Source: Candidatus Saccharimonadota bacterium
GTDB lineage: Bacteria > Patescibacteriota > Saccharimonadia > Saccharimonadales > Saccharimonadaceae
Direction: 5' to 3'
Assembly: GCA_017437945.1 (NCBI GenBank)
Contig: JAFRWP010000004.1
Location: 62,001-126,000 of the forward strand
DNA: 64,000 nt
The position numbers and the translations under genes are program-made. A model generated the notes under the pieces. It did not search any database and had not been told where the DNA came from. It was given only the letters and a program-made list of their open reading frames with translations. The first letter of the stretch is position 1. The number at the start of each line of letters is the position of its first letter. Below, piece by piece: positions 10,552-18,958 of the stretch.

Positions 10552-10947
10552 CTAGCTGAACGAATAAGCCGTCGGCTTCTTTGAATAGCGAGGTCGTTTT
10601 AGTTCTTCTTTAAAGGCTGGGATCTCTTCAAAGAAATAGCGCATTAAGGTCTCAACCCGATTACGGTATGCTTCTGGAATACCATCTTTATTAACGTACG
10701 GATTGACGCGGTTAATAAGCGGAGGATAAAATATTTCCCCCGTATTTAGGTCGATACCAGCGCAGAGAATATCTTCGGGTTTGCTGCGTTTTACGATCAA
10801 GAAATCTCTCAGATTAAATAACTCTTCATCGCCTGCAGTAATTACACCACGATGGGTGTCTATAGCCGCCCAGAGATAGTTCTCAAATTGGTCGCGGATT
10901 TTATTAACTTCATTTTGACTGAATTTTATTTTTCGCATATAAAGCAT
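10552..10947 (-). CDS. DUF5674-like small protein
   Basis: A 131-residue protein of unknown function. Its layout resembles DUF5674: a short central unit AAIDTHRGVITAGDEELFN, a GIDLNTGEIFYPPLINRVNP segment and a C-terminal helix EAYRNRVETLMRYFF. The match is judged by eye only. The SD AAAGGAG precedes the ATG by 7 bases, fixing the start. It lies upstream of recA on the same strand with about 50 bases between, possibly co-transcribed. Confidence 0.6.
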   Translation of the reverse strand: MLYMRKIKFSQNEVNKIRDQFENYLWAAIDTHRGVITAGDEELFNLRDFLIVKRSKPEDILCAGIDLNTGEIFYPPLINRVNPYVNKDGIPEAYRNRVETLMRYFFEEIPAFKEELKRPRYSKKPTAYSFS

Positions 10948-11092
10948 GCGTAGCTCCTTTGTTTTTTTAATTTGAAAATAAAACTACCATTCTTCTTTGC
11001 GAGAAAAAAGCATCAGCTCAATATTTTTGCGTAATCAGGGGTAATATGTTAAAATAAATCAAAATTACAGATAATTATTAAAGGGAGTTCCA

Positions 11093-11794
11093 ATGAGCGG
11101 ACATAGTAAATGGGCAACCACCAAGCGCCAGAAGGCCGTCGTCGACGCAAAGCGCGGTGCGTTGTTTACAAAAATCGGCAACCAAATCGCAATCGCTGCA
11201 CGCAGTGGTACCGATCCTGCTATGAACCCTTCCCTTGCGATGGTGCTCGAAAAGGCTCGCCTCGCTAACATGCCAAAAGCTAACATTGAGCGCGCAATCG
11301 CCCGTGTAGCCGACAAGAACGCAGCTGCGTTGATTGAGGAAACCTATGAAGCTTACGGCCCTGGCGGTGTGGGTATCATCATCGAAGTAGCAACTGATAA
11401 TAAGAACCGCACGATGCCAGAAGTGCGCCATACGCTTGAGAAAAACGGTGGCCGCATGGCAGATCCTGGTTCGGTCATGTTCCAGTTTACTCGCAAAGGC
11501 GTGATTTTCACCAAGGCCAAAGGCGATGACTTGATGATGGCAGCACTTGATGCTGGCGCAGAAGATGTAGCCGATGAAGAAGACGGCACGACCGTTTATA
11601 CTGCTTCGAGCGATTTAATGAAGGTGCGCTCTGCTTTGATTGATGGTGGTATTGAAGTAGATTCTGCCGAACTTCAGTATGTGCCAAACAACACCGTTCC
11701 GATTGACGAGGAAACCTCCGCAAAGGTCGAGAAGATTCTCGATGCGATCGACGATCTCGATGATGTAGTCGCGGTTCATACAAACGCGGAATAG
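11093..11794 (+). CDS. yebC: YebC/PmpR family protein (transcription or translation factor)
   Basis: The 233 residues follow the family pattern from MSGHSKWATTKRQKAVVDAK through ARLANMPKANIERAI to the acidic central VADEEDGTTVY. Members are described as DNA-binding regulators, and more recently as factors that help ribosomes through proline stretches; the second role would suit this window, which encodes very Pro-rich proteins at 4518 and 41195 (inference). A strong SD (AAAGGGAG) precedes the ATG. It ends at a bidirectional terminator with dut. Confidence 0.93.
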   Translation: MSGHSKWATTKRQKAVVDAKRGALFTKIGNQIAIAARSGTDPAMNPSLAMVLEKARLANMPKANIERAIARVADKNAAALIEETYEAYGPGGVGIIIEVATDNKNRTMPEVRHTLEKNGGRMADPGSVMFQFTRKGVIFTKAKGDDLMMAALDAGAEDVADEEDGTTVYTASSDLMKVRSALIDGGIEVDSAELQYVPNNTVPIDEETSAKVEKILDAIDDLDDVVAVHTNAE

Positions 11795-11796
11795 CA

Positions 11797-11826
11797 AAAA
11801 GAAGCCCCGCGGGGCTTCTTTTTTTA
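11797..11826. terminator. bidirectional terminator between yebC and dut
   Basis: A perfect 22-base palindrome rich in G/C at its centre (11799-11820) with flanking A and T runs ends both convergent genes. Confidence 0.85.
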
Positions 11827-12264
11827 TTATTTTAAGCCCGTGCTACCGAATCCGCCTGCGGAACGGTCGGTTTCGGTCAATTCTAAGACTTCTTCCCATT
11901 CGACATGGGTATATTGCGCGACCACACCCTGCGCAATGCGCATACCTGGCTCAACTATAAAATCTTCGTCGCCATGATTTTTGAGTAGAACACTCATTTC
12001 ACCGCGATAATCAGAGTCGATGGTGCCAATACCATTGAGTAACGAAACATGATGCTTATAGGCAAGACCACTGCGGCTACGAATTTGCAATTCATAGCCT
12101 GCCGGTAGCTCGACGCCTACACCGGTCCCGAAAGATTTTATCTCACCCGGCTTCAATGTGACCGGTTCAGGAATGTGCGCGCAAAAATCGAATCCAGCCG
12201 CACCTTCAGTTTGATAGGCTGGAATAATTGCGTCATCATAAAATTTCGTAATTTTCACCTTCAT
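11827..12264 (-). CDS. dut: dUTP diphosphatase
   Basis: Hydrolyses dUTP to dUMP and pyrophosphate, keeping uracil out of DNA. The trimeric dUTPase motifs are in order: AAGFDFCA, IRSRSGLAYK, NGIGTIDSDYRGE (with the catalytic Asp), GMRIAQ and the C-terminal RSAGGFGSTG. The length of 145 residues is typical. TACAAT lies 10 bases before the ATG, a little further than in the leaderless genes. Confidence 0.95.
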   Translation of the reverse strand: MKVKITKFYDDAIIPAYQTEGAAGFDFCAHIPEPVTLKPGEIKSFGTGVGVELPAGYELQIRSRSGLAYKHHVSLLNGIGTIDSDYRGEMSVLLKNHGDEDFIVEPGMRIAQGVVAQYTHVEWEEVLELTETDRSAGGFGSTGLK

Positions 12265-12307
12265 ATCTAAGGTTATTGTAGCATTCTATGGTATAATTTC
12301 ATCCAGC

Positions 12308-12396
12308 GGAAGGATGGCCGAGTGGTTTAAGGCACCGGTCTTGAAAACCGGCGTGGCGAATAACCACCGTGAGTTCGAATCTCACTCCTTCCGCCA
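12308..12396 (+). tRNA. tRNA-Ser (UGA anticodon)
   Basis: A class II tRNA with a long variable arm. The acceptor stem GGAAGGA pairs with TCCTTCC, the anticodon loop is CTTGAAA (anticodon TGA), the T arm contains GTTCGAATC, and CCA is encoded. TATAAT about 10 bases upstream serves as -10. Confidence 0.96.
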
Positions 12397-12422
12397 TTTT
12401 ATTTTCGAAAAATAGATTATTT

Positions 12423-14453
12423 ATGGGCAAAATACAAGTCAAAAAAGTCGAATACGAAATTTTAGAAATTGATCCGTGGTTAAAGCCATATGCACGCGAC
12501 ATTGATTTGCGCATGCAGCAATACAACCGTGTACGTAGTCAAATTCTGGGCGACAGCGAAAAAGACCTATCGACTTTCGCGAATGGACATATGTATTTTG
12601 GTTTTTTCCGCACAAATTATGGTTGGGTATACCGCGAGTGGGCGCCGGGTGCGGATGCAATTAATTTGATTGGTGATTTTAATAATTGGAACCGCACCTC
12701 ACATCCATTGATGCGTCAAAAAAATGGCGTTTGGGAGATTAAACTCGAGGGGCGCGACACGCTTAAACACGGACAAAGAATTAAGGTACAAGTGACGCGC
12801 AATGGCCGCACGTTTGACCGCATTCCTCTCTATATCCACCGTCTTGTACGGGACGAAAGAACAAACGAATTTTCCGGGCAAATCTGGGCGCCAGAAAAAT
12901 CGTTCCGTTGGACTGATACTGGCTACAAAAAAATTAAAGCTGATCAGTTAATGATTTACGAAACACACGTTGGCATGGCGCAGGAAAAAGGTGGCATTGG
13001 CAGCTACCGTGAGTTTGCCGACAATATACTTCCACGTATCGTAGAAGACGGTTATACGGCCGTGCAATTGATGGCAATTCAGGAACATCCATATTACGCA
13101 TCGTTCGGCTATCAAGTGACGAATTTATTCGCAGCATCGGCATGGTTCGGCGAGCCAGAAGATCTGAAATACCTCGTAAATAAAGCGCACAAACTCGGTC
13201 TGAAAGTCTTGCTCGACGTCGTACATTCGCATGCCAGCAAAAATACTGCCGAGGGTATCAATATGTTTGATGGCACGCGTACGCAATTCTTCCATTCCGG
13301 CAATAAAGGAGACCATCCAGCATGGGGCACAAAAGTCTTCAATTATGCCAAGCCGGAGGTAATTCATTTCTTACTGTCGAATCTGAAATATTGGTTGGAA
13401 GAATATCATTTTGATGGCTTCCGCTTTGATGGCGTGACAAGCATGATTTATCTAAATCATGGTTTGGGTGAAGATTTTACGAGTTATGATCATTATTTCA
13501 GCATGAATACGGATACGGATGCTGTAACGTATTTGCAGCTTGCCAATGAATTAATTCATGAGATTTATCCAAATGCGATAACGGTTGCCGAGGAAATGAG
13601 TGGCATGCCAGGCATGTGTCTGCCGATTCGTGATGGCGGCATTGGTTTCGATTACCGTTTAGCAATGGGCGTACCGGATTATTGGATTCGTACTTTGAAA
13701 GAGACTAAAGACGAAAATTTGAACATGGCTGGTATGTGGCACGAGATGACTTCACGTCGTCCACAAGAGAAAAATATCGGCTATGCAGAATCACATGATC
13801 AGGCGTTAGTTGGCGATAAAACAATCATGTTCCGAATGGCTGATGCCGAGATGTATACCGGCATGGAGAAAACTTATCACTCACCAGTAATGGATCGTGC
13901 GATTGCACTTCACAAAATGATCCGTCTTGTCACGATGTCGCTCGCCGGCGAAGGATATTTAAACTTCATGGGCAACGAATTTGGCCATCCGGAATGGATT
14001 GATTTTCCACGCGAAGGCAATGGCTGGAGCTACAAATATGCACGTCGCCAATGGTCGCTTGTAGACAACGATTTGTTGAAGTATCAATGGCTCGGCGATT
14101 TTGATAAAGCCATGATTGAACTGGCGAAGAAGCATAAATTGCTAACGCAACCAGGCGCAGTCAACCTATGGATTGACGAGAAAGATAAAGTTCTTGCATT
14201 CGCACGTGGAGATTTGCTGTTTGCGTTTAATTTCCATAAAGACAATTCCCTGACTAGATTCTTCTTACATACGCATACGCTCGGTGCAGGTGAATATAAA
14301 GTTGCTCTTTCGACAGACGACTTCGAATTTGGCGGTCAAAATCGAATCGACGATAAATATGTTTATTCGACCGTCGAAGATCCTAACCGTGGGCAAGGTT
14401 TCGAGATCTATTTGCCATGCCGCACGGCAGTCGTATTTCGCAAAAAGAAATAA
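12423..14453 (+). CDS. glgB: 1,4-alpha-glucan branching enzyme (GH13)
   Basis: Makes alpha-1,6 branches in glycogen-like glucans. An N-terminal CBM48-like domain (about 45-135) precedes a GH13 barrel: region I DVVHSHAS, region II FRFDGVTSMIY with the nucleophile Asp, region III VAEEMSG with the acid Glu, and region IV YAESHDQALVGDK. The 676 residues resemble the eukaryotic-type branching enzymes. No other glycogen genes are in the window, so it may act on acquired or host glucan (inference). The ATG at 12423 lies close behind tRNA-Ser. Confidence 0.93.
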   Translation: MGKIQVKKVEYEILEIDPWLKPYARDIDLRMQQYNRVRSQILGDSEKDLSTFANGHMYFGFFRTNYGWVYREWAPGADAINLIGDFNNWNRTSHPLMRQKNGVWEIKLEGRDTLKHGQRIKVQVTRNGRTFDRIPLYIHRLVRDERTNEFSGQIWAPEKSFRWTDTGYKKIKADQLMIYETHVGMAQEKGGIGSYREFADNILPRIVEDGYTAVQLMAIQEHPYYASFGYQVTNLFAASAWFGEPEDLKYLVNKAHKLGLKVLLDVVHSHASKNTAEGINMFDGTRTQFFHSGNKGDHPAWGTKVFNYAKPEVIHFLLSNLKYWLEEYHFDGFRFDGVTSMIYLNHGLGEDFTSYDHYFSMNTDTDAVTYLQLANELIHEIYPNAITVAEEMSGMPGMCLPIRDGGIGFDYRLAMGVPDYWIRTLKETKDENLNMAGMWHEMTSRRPQEKNIGYAESHDQALVGDKTIMFRMADAEMYTGMEKTYHSPVMDRAIALHKMIRLVTMSLAGEGYLNFMGNEFGHPEWIDFPREGNGWSYKYARRQWSLVDNDLLKYQWLGDFDKAMIELAKKHKLLTQPGAVNLWIDEKDKVLAFARGDLLFAFNFHKDNSLTRFFLHTHTLGAGEYKVALSTDDFEFGGQNRIDDKYVYSTVEDPNRGQGFEIYLPCRTAVVFRKKK

Positions 14454-14492
14454 GATGACAAAGGGGGTTTCTTATGGTATACTTTTTGAAGT

Positions 14493-14569
14493 GGCACCGT
14501 AGCTCAGCTGGTTAGAGCGTAGGACTCATAAGCCTAAGGTCACTGGTTCGATCCCAGTCGGTGCTACCA
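14493..14569 (+). tRNA. tRNA with CAU anticodon, probably elongator tRNA-Met
   Basis: Acceptor GGCACCG pairs with CGGTGCT, the anticodon loop is CTCATAA, the T arm is CTGGTTCGATCCCAG, and CCA is encoded. The 77-base form and long D loop (CAGCTGGTTAGA) resemble elongator tRNA-Met rather than Ile2. TATACT lies upstream at about 14478. Confidence 0.9.
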
Positions 14570-14585
14570 TTTTTTATATGTACTA

Positions 14586-14606
14586 CTCGCACTGCGAGCT
14601 TTTTTG
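14586..14606 (+). terminator. terminator of tRNA-Met
   Basis: CTCGC/GCGAG hairpin with a 3-base loop followed by a T run. The next promoter (TATAGT) starts inside the tail of this T run. Confidence 0.75.
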
Positions 14607-14619
14607 TTATAGTAAAAGC

Positions 14620-14886
14620 ATGAGCGATAAAATGACCCCTAGAGCAAAAAAGAAGTCAACAACTTTAGAAAATATAAAGAACATCATACTAGGCTTTTTC
14701 GTGTTTATCTTTCTGGTTTTTATTCCGTTCATTTTATGGATAGGCTTTTTAATAAGTAACCCAGATTATTATGAAATAGTTGATCGAGCCTTTAGGGCGC
14801 TTTTGCCATTTCTTATAGTTGGAGCATGTATAGCTATCGGCATAGCTATTTGCTATAAGATATGGAAGAAACAACAGAAAAAATAA
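14620..14886 (+). CDS. small two-helix membrane protein
   Basis: Unknown function. The 88 residues have a basic N-terminus (RAKKKS), a membrane helix at about 22-45, a second at about 60-80 and a Lys-rich tail. TATAGT ends 6 bases before the ATG, the leaderless arrangement seen in many genes here, and there is no SD. It is followed by a similar small membrane gene at 14929. Confidence 0.7.
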   Translation: MSDKMTPRAKKKSTTLENIKNIILGFFVFIFLVFIPFILWIGFLISNPDYYEIVDRAFRALLPFLIVGACIAIGIAICYKIWKKQQKK

Positions 14887-14928
14887 TTACTTTTCGCCAG
14901 CAATGGTGGGTTTTGATATATTTTAAGT

Positions 14929-15120
14929 ATGAATAAGTCAGGCATAATATTGGCAGTCATAGCCGTACTTGCTTTACCAATGCTAATAATTCTGGTTATT
15001 TATGCCACTTCTGCCAACCAAAGCGGAATGCTTCCTGTTCTGATTGCGCCAATAGCCGCAATACTTATTAGTGGCATCTTAATTGCAGTTGCTGATTTCG
15101 GAAAAAAGAAGAAAAAATAG
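14929..15120 (+). CDS. small two-helix membrane protein
   Basis: Unknown function. The 63 residues hold two hydrophobic helices (about 6-25 and 34-53) and end in a Lys-rich tail. TATATT ends 6 bases before the ATG and there is no SD. It converges on the FemAB gene with only 2 bases between stop codons. Confidence 0.65.
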   Translation: MNKSGIILAVIAVLALPMLIILVIYATSANQSGMLPVLIAPIAAILISGILIAVADFGKKKKK

Positions 15121-15122
15121 CT

Positions 15123-16127
15123 TTATTTCTTACGAATATGATCTACGGCATGAAGCATCTTTTTGCCAGCTGGAAGAGCTTTAGTGTAGACGGAATATAG
15201 TTTTGAAAGAGGAAGCTCGAGTGAGCCAATATAGTGGACTTCTTCACCCTTGAAGGCAAGTTTATAAGTATCAACGCCATCATTGAGGAGACCATTTAAG
15301 TCATATTTATCGATGCCTTCTTTATGGAGATCCTGCATACACTGCCATTTGGCGCCAGCATTTATACGCATCTTGCGGCCACGTGCGCCCACGCCAGCAA
15401 AGAGTGCGAAAGCAAAACCGTTGGAGATAAGCGCCCATTGGAAGGCGACCACTTCCCCATCTTCGGGATTTTTCAGCATCAGTAGGCGGCCATATTTGCC
15501 GAGTTTAGTCCAAATATCGTGGTAGTACTTGTCAGTATGGAGATTAAATTTATCACGCGCGGCGATTTCTTTATAAATGCCAAGGCAGGCTTTGAAATCT
15601 TCTTCGGTTTTTGCCGGTTCAAGTTGGAAGCCATTACGCAGGTATTTTTTAATGTCTTGACGGCGCGTTTTTGGCATGGCAGCCAACATTTCATCAGGAT
15701 TCTGATTTAGGTCAATTAGCACAGTCCCTGGAAGCAAAATATGATTCTTTGTTGTGCGCCAACCCTGCTTACGTGAGCCTTCTGGCTGCTTAGTCCATTC
15801 TGGCTCGCAGACGAGTTCGACGGCTTTAGCTTTCTGATTTTTAGCCCAGTCGGCGAGTGCAGTCAAAACCTCACTACGATATTGTTCTTCACAGAATGGA
15901 CCACGAGGCACGTAATACATGCCGCCAAACGGTTTCGGGAGTGTGCGACGAAGAACCTGAGCGCCGCCGATAACTTTGTTTTCGGACTTAAAAATCAGAC
16001 GAGTCGGCGTCCAGCCGTAGCCTGCTTTAACTTCACCCCAGCCATAACTTTGAAGCGGATGGCCATGATGCTCATCGACGACAGCATTCCATTCATTAAT
16101 ATCAGTAGTTTCGAAAGCTTTAATCAT
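15123..16127 (-). CDS. FemAB-family peptidoglycan aminoacyltransferase
   Basis: Adds amino acids from aminoacyl-tRNA to the lipid II peptide, building the interpeptide bridge. The 334-residue protein has two GNAT-like halves: LQSYGWGEVKAGYGWTP (about 26) and GGMYYVPRGP (about 68) in the first, and the second with FALFAGVGARGR and DLNGLLNDGVDTYKLAFKG, both typical of FemX/FmhB-like enzymes. Its presence implies a Gram-positive-type peptidoglycan. TAAAAT ends 7 bases before the ATG. Confidence 0.88.
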   Translation of the reverse strand: MIKAFETTDINEWNAVVDEHHGHPLQSYGWGEVKAGYGWTPTRLIFKSENKVIGGAQVLRRTLPKPFGGMYYVPRGPFCEEQYRSEVLTALADWAKNQKAKAVELVCEPEWTKQPEGSRKQGWRTTKNHILLPGTVLIDLNQNPDEMLAAMPKTRRQDIKKYLRNGFQLEPAKTEEDFKACLGIYKEIAARDKFNLHTDKYYHDIWTKLGKYGRLLMLKNPEDGEVVAFQWALISNGFAFALFAGVGARGRKMRINAGAKWQCMQDLHKEGIDKYDLNGLLNDGVDTYKLAFKGEEVHYIGSLELPLSKLYSVYTKALPAGKKMLHAVDHIRKK

Positions 16128-16172
16128 TATTCTTATTTTAGCATGTCCATCAGGGCGTGATACAATGGAGAT

Positions 16173-16565
16173 ATGAGTACGAAAAAAGGTTTTACCGTTT
16201 TAGAGTTGATTCTTTGTATTGTCTTTGTGGGCATATTTGTAGTTCTCTTCTTCCTCCAGAAAGTGAATGTTGATGCGATGGATCGCGACGAAAAACGCAA
16301 AGTTGCGATTAATGCAATGTACTATGCGCTCGAAGAAGGTTACTACGTAGATAATGGGTACTATCCGGAAACCATCGATAGTGAAGACATTTTGCCGTGG
16401 ATTGATCCAAGTCTGTTTACTGATCCACTCGGCACGCCACTTTGGGGTGAGGACAGTAACTATGTTTATGAAGCCAGTAACTGCGAAGAAGGTAAATGTA
16501 AATCCTATACGCTTCGTTCCACGATGGAAAAAGAAGCTAACTACGTAAAGAATAGTAGAAATTAA
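16173..16565 (+). CDS. type IV pilin/pseudopilin
   Basis: A prepilin-type N-terminus KKGFTVLELILCI (Glu at mature position 5) is followed by a hydrophobic helix to about residue 28 and a GspG-like soluble domain with PLGTPLWGEDSNYVYEA, which resembles the calcium-binding loop of type II secretion pseudopilins. 130 residues. TACAAT ends 6 bases before the ATG. It would be assembled by the PilB-type ATPase at 19904. Confidence 0.85.
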   Translation: MSTKKGFTVLELILCIVFVGIFVVLFFLQKVNVDAMDRDEKRKVAINAMYYALEEGYYVDNGYYPETIDSEDILPWIDPSLFTDPLGTPLWGEDSNYVYEASNCEEGKCKSYTLRSTMEKEANYVKNSRN

Positions 16566-16598
16566 AAAATAGCCCCTCGAAAGAGGGGCGTTTTTTTT
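16566..16598 (+). terminator. terminator after the pseudopilin gene
   Basis: GCCCCTC/GAGGGGC hairpin with a GAAA-type loop, flanked by A run and T run, so it serves the convergent bPH gene too. Confidence 0.85.
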
Positions 16599-17199
16599 AT
16601 TTCGTATCTTCGGCTGGGCGGAAGCTGTGTTTGTTTTCGTAGACTAGATGCGAAATGGTATTTACTTCGTCATTTGGGGTATCGAGCCATGGGAATGTAT
16701 AAGTAGTTTCGTCGCCGACCGTAGACATACGAAGCGTGCCGATCTTAAAAATATGATCGAAAATCGTTTTTTGATGATAAGAAACGTCCTCGACGCGGCT
16801 GAGCTTAATGACGTTAGTAGAGTTTGCAAATAAAGAAGTCCGAGTCTTTTGAATGGCGCGGAAATTGGTAATATAAAGCTGATTTTGGTCATAGATGCTG
16901 TGGCTGATAAAGCCACCAAAGATGACAATCGCGTAGATGGCCAAAATTGCTAAACGCAAATAGCCGAGGGAACGCTCGTTAATAACGAAAGCGGTCGAAG
17001 TAAAGGACGGGGTGCTGGCAATAATAATTAATAAGATACTTAGTGCAAGGACAATAGCTCCAACTGTGCTCCATATTAAAACAATGCCCACATAGGCACG
17101 TTTGATATGAAGAACAACATATTCGTTCTCTTCGAGCTCAATCTCCGGGAACTCCTTGGCGCTACGCGCATGCTTAATCTGCGTTAGCTCTTTTTTCAT
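16597..17199 (-). CDS. bacterial PH-domain (YdbS-like) membrane protein
   Basis: Two membrane helices (about 36-60 and 80-105) precede a bPH2-type domain: ITNFRAIQKTRTSLF, then VIKLSRVEDVSYHQKTIFD, then FKIGTLRMSTVGDETTYTF. The family is linked to membranes or envelope stress; the role here is unknown. 200 residues. TATAAT ends 6 bases before the ATG with no SD. Confidence 0.85.
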   Translation of the reverse strand: MKKELTQIKHARSAKEFPEIELEENEYVVLHIKRAYVGIVLIWSTVGAIVLALSILLIIIASTPSFTSTAFVINERSLGYLRLAILAIYAIVIFGGFISHSIYDQNQLYITNFRAIQKTRTSLFANSTNVIKLSRVEDVSYHQKTIFDHIFKIGTLRMSTVGDETTYTFPWLDTPNDEVNTISHLVYENKHSFRPAEDTK

Positions 17200-17241
17200 G
17201 CCATTATTATAACATAACTCGTCAATATTAGCTAGTTTAGA

Positions 17242-17270
17242 TTGACATATTTTATCTAAAATGGTATAAT
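17242..17270 (+). promoter_or_regulatory. consensus sigma70-type promoter of the RimB-like gene
   Basis: TTGACA (17242-17247) and TATAAT (17265-17270) are separated by exactly 17 bases, followed by a short leader with AAAGG before the ATG at 17295. It contrasts with the leaderless -10-only starts of neighbouring genes. Confidence 0.85.
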
Positions 17271-17294
17271 TTTGGAGTTAAAGGAAAACCGATT

Positions 17295-17801
17295 ATGCCA
17301 CAAAAAAGTATAATTGGCCGAGATACATTAGTAGATTTCGGCGATAAGATCATTGGAGTTCCAGCAAAGGTGGACACAGGTGCGGACGGTTCCGCGGTGT
17401 GGGCGACCGACATTTTTGTCGATAGATCACATAAGCTGCATTTCAAGCTGTTCGGTAAAGAATCTCAATTCTATACTGGCGAAGAGATTATCGCAGAAGA
17501 GTACTCAGTATCATTAACAAAAAGTGCATCTGGCGATGTAGTTATGAAATATAGGGTAGAACTACCAGTCACCATCGAAGGAAAGCAATTGACTACAACC
17601 TTCGGATTAAGCGACCGCTCGACGCACAATTATCCAATATTGATAGGTCTAAGAACACTAAAAGGAATATTCGTCGTAGACGTAAGTAGAGAGGCAAAAA
17701 CTTCAATCGATAAAAAGAAGAAATCATTACATCTTAACGAACAAATGAGGAAAAATCCTTACAAATTCTATAAAGAACAGTATCTAAACGGATCTAAATA
17801 A
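17295..17801 (+). CDS. retropepsin-like RimK-associated protease (RimB/DUF785 family)
   Basis: The DTG motif of aspartic retropepsins is seen in AKVDTGADGSAVWA (about 22-35), and LTTTFGLSDRSTHNYPILIG carries the second conserved part. This family (PF05618) is encoded beside RimK-type ligases; in RimB of Pseudomonas it trims glutamate tails added by RimK. 168 residues. The stop codon is one base from the start of the RimK-like gene, so the two form one operon with a strong promoter. Confidence 0.85.
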   Translation: MPQKSIIGRDTLVDFGDKIIGVPAKVDTGADGSAVWATDIFVDRSHKLHFKLFGKESQFYTGEEIIAEEYSVSLTKSASGDVVMKYRVELPVTIEGKQLTTTFGLSDRSTHNYPILIGLRTLKGIFVVDVSREAKTSIDKKKKSLHLNEQMRKNPYKFYKEQYLNGSK

Positions 17802-17802
17802 T

Positions 17803-18714
17803 ATGAAAATCGCTATTTTATCTAACGGTGATGGCAACTATTCCACCAAGCGCCTCAAGGAAGAGGCCGAGCTTCGTGGTCATGAAGTTGAAATCATTAA
17901 ATACAAGAACTGCTACGTATCTATCGAAAAAGGCACGAACCAGGTTTACTATAAAGGTTCACCACTCGGTAAATACGATGCTATTATTCCACGCATCGCT
18001 TCGCATATGACTAAATATGGTACGACGATTGTTCGTCAGCTCGAGATGCAAGGTGAATACGTGCTTTCGCGCTCGATTGCAATTACGCGTGCTCGCGATA
18101 AGCTACGCTCGATGCAGCTTCTCGCCAAGAATAATATCGATGTTCCAAAAACGGTCGTTTCGCGCAACACCGCTGATATTGATGAGCTCTTGAATGAACT
18201 TGGCGAGATGCCAGTAATTATCAAGCTCGCAAGCGGTACGCACGGTAATGGCGTAGTTTTGGCCGAATCAAAGAAGGCTGCTAAATCTGTAATGCAGGCA
18301 TTCTATTTGAATGATGCTGATGGTACGAATATTCTTTTACAAGAGTTCGTGAAAGAGTCTGCCGGTACAGATATTCGTGCATTTGTTGTCGGCAATAAGG
18401 TTGTTGCAAGTATGCAACGCAAAAGTTTGAATGACGATTTCCGCTCTAATCTCCATAAAGGTGGTAGCGGTACGCCAATTAAGCTTACGGCCGAGGAAGA
18501 AAAAGTCGCCATCAAGTCTGCTAAAGCCATGGGTCTTTCCGTAGCTGGTGTTGATATTATGCGCTCAAAGCGTGGTCCACTTGTACTTGAGGTGAATGCA
18601 TCCCCTGGATTCGGCATCGAACGCGTGACTGGCCGCAATGTCGCTGGCAAGATCATCGAATATGTTGAACAGAACGCTAAGCGTACTATTCGTAAAGACC
18701 GCGTAGGTGCTTAA
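17803..18714 (+). CDS. rimK: RimK-like ATP-grasp ligase
   Basis: ATP-grasp enzyme that adds glutamate (or related residues) to a protein or small-molecule carboxylate. The 303 residues show the N-terminal domain with EAELRGHEVEIIKYKNCYV, the ATP-binding PVIIKLASGTHGNGVVLAES, RAFVVGNKVVASMQRKS, and the metal site LVLEVNASPGFGIERVTG. E. coli RimK is of similar length and modifies ribosomal protein S6; the target here is unknown. It follows the retropepsin-like gene directly, suggesting a reversible modification system. Confidence 0.88.
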   Translation: MKIAILSNGDGNYSTKRLKEEAELRGHEVEIIKYKNCYVSIEKGTNQVYYKGSPLGKYDAIIPRIASHMTKYGTTIVRQLEMQGEYVLSRSIAITRARDKLRSMQLLAKNNIDVPKTVVSRNTADIDELLNELGEMPVIIKLASGTHGNGVVLAESKKAAKSVMQAFYLNDADGTNILLQEFVKESAGTDIRAFVVGNKVVASMQRKSLNDDFRSNLHKGGSGTPIKLTAEEEKVAIKSAKAMGLSVAGVDIMRSKRGPLVLEVNASPGFGIERVTGRNVAGKIIEYVEQNAKRTIRKDRVGA

Positions 18715-18730
18715 TATCTGTTTTTGAAAG

Positions 18731-18764
18731 ATACCGCAAGGATTATTCCCTTGCGGTATTTTTG
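18731..18764 (+). terminator. terminator of the RimB-RimK operon
   Basis: ATACCGCAAG/CTTGCGGTAT, a perfect 10-base stem with a 9-base loop and a following T run. Confidence 0.85.
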
Positions 18765-18770
18765 TATTAT

Positions 18771-18926
18771 GCCTAACTTGCAACCGTGGCCCCTGTCTTC
18801 TATATGCCTGAACTCGCAACCGGGGAGTCAAGCATGAGCAGATGTAAGATTAGCGACGATTTACTATTGACGAGGTGGTTGCGGGTTCGGAAGGAAAAGA
18901 ACAGATTGGAAGTTGCGAGTTGGGGC
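18771..18926. repeat. nested inverted-repeat element in the gap after rimK
   Basis: Four related copies of a 13-16 base unit occur in the 195-base gap: two forward (18771-18785 and 18806-18821) and two reversed (18877-18888 and 18912-18926). Unit 1 pairs with 4 and unit 2 with 3, giving a nested fold of two stems of about 12-13 pairs with a few G-T pairs. No gene is visible inside. It could be an RNA, a repeat-derived element or a mobile-element remnant. Confidence 0.55.
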
Positions 18927-18958
18927 TAATACCTCGCCAATAGTGATATAATGGGCTT

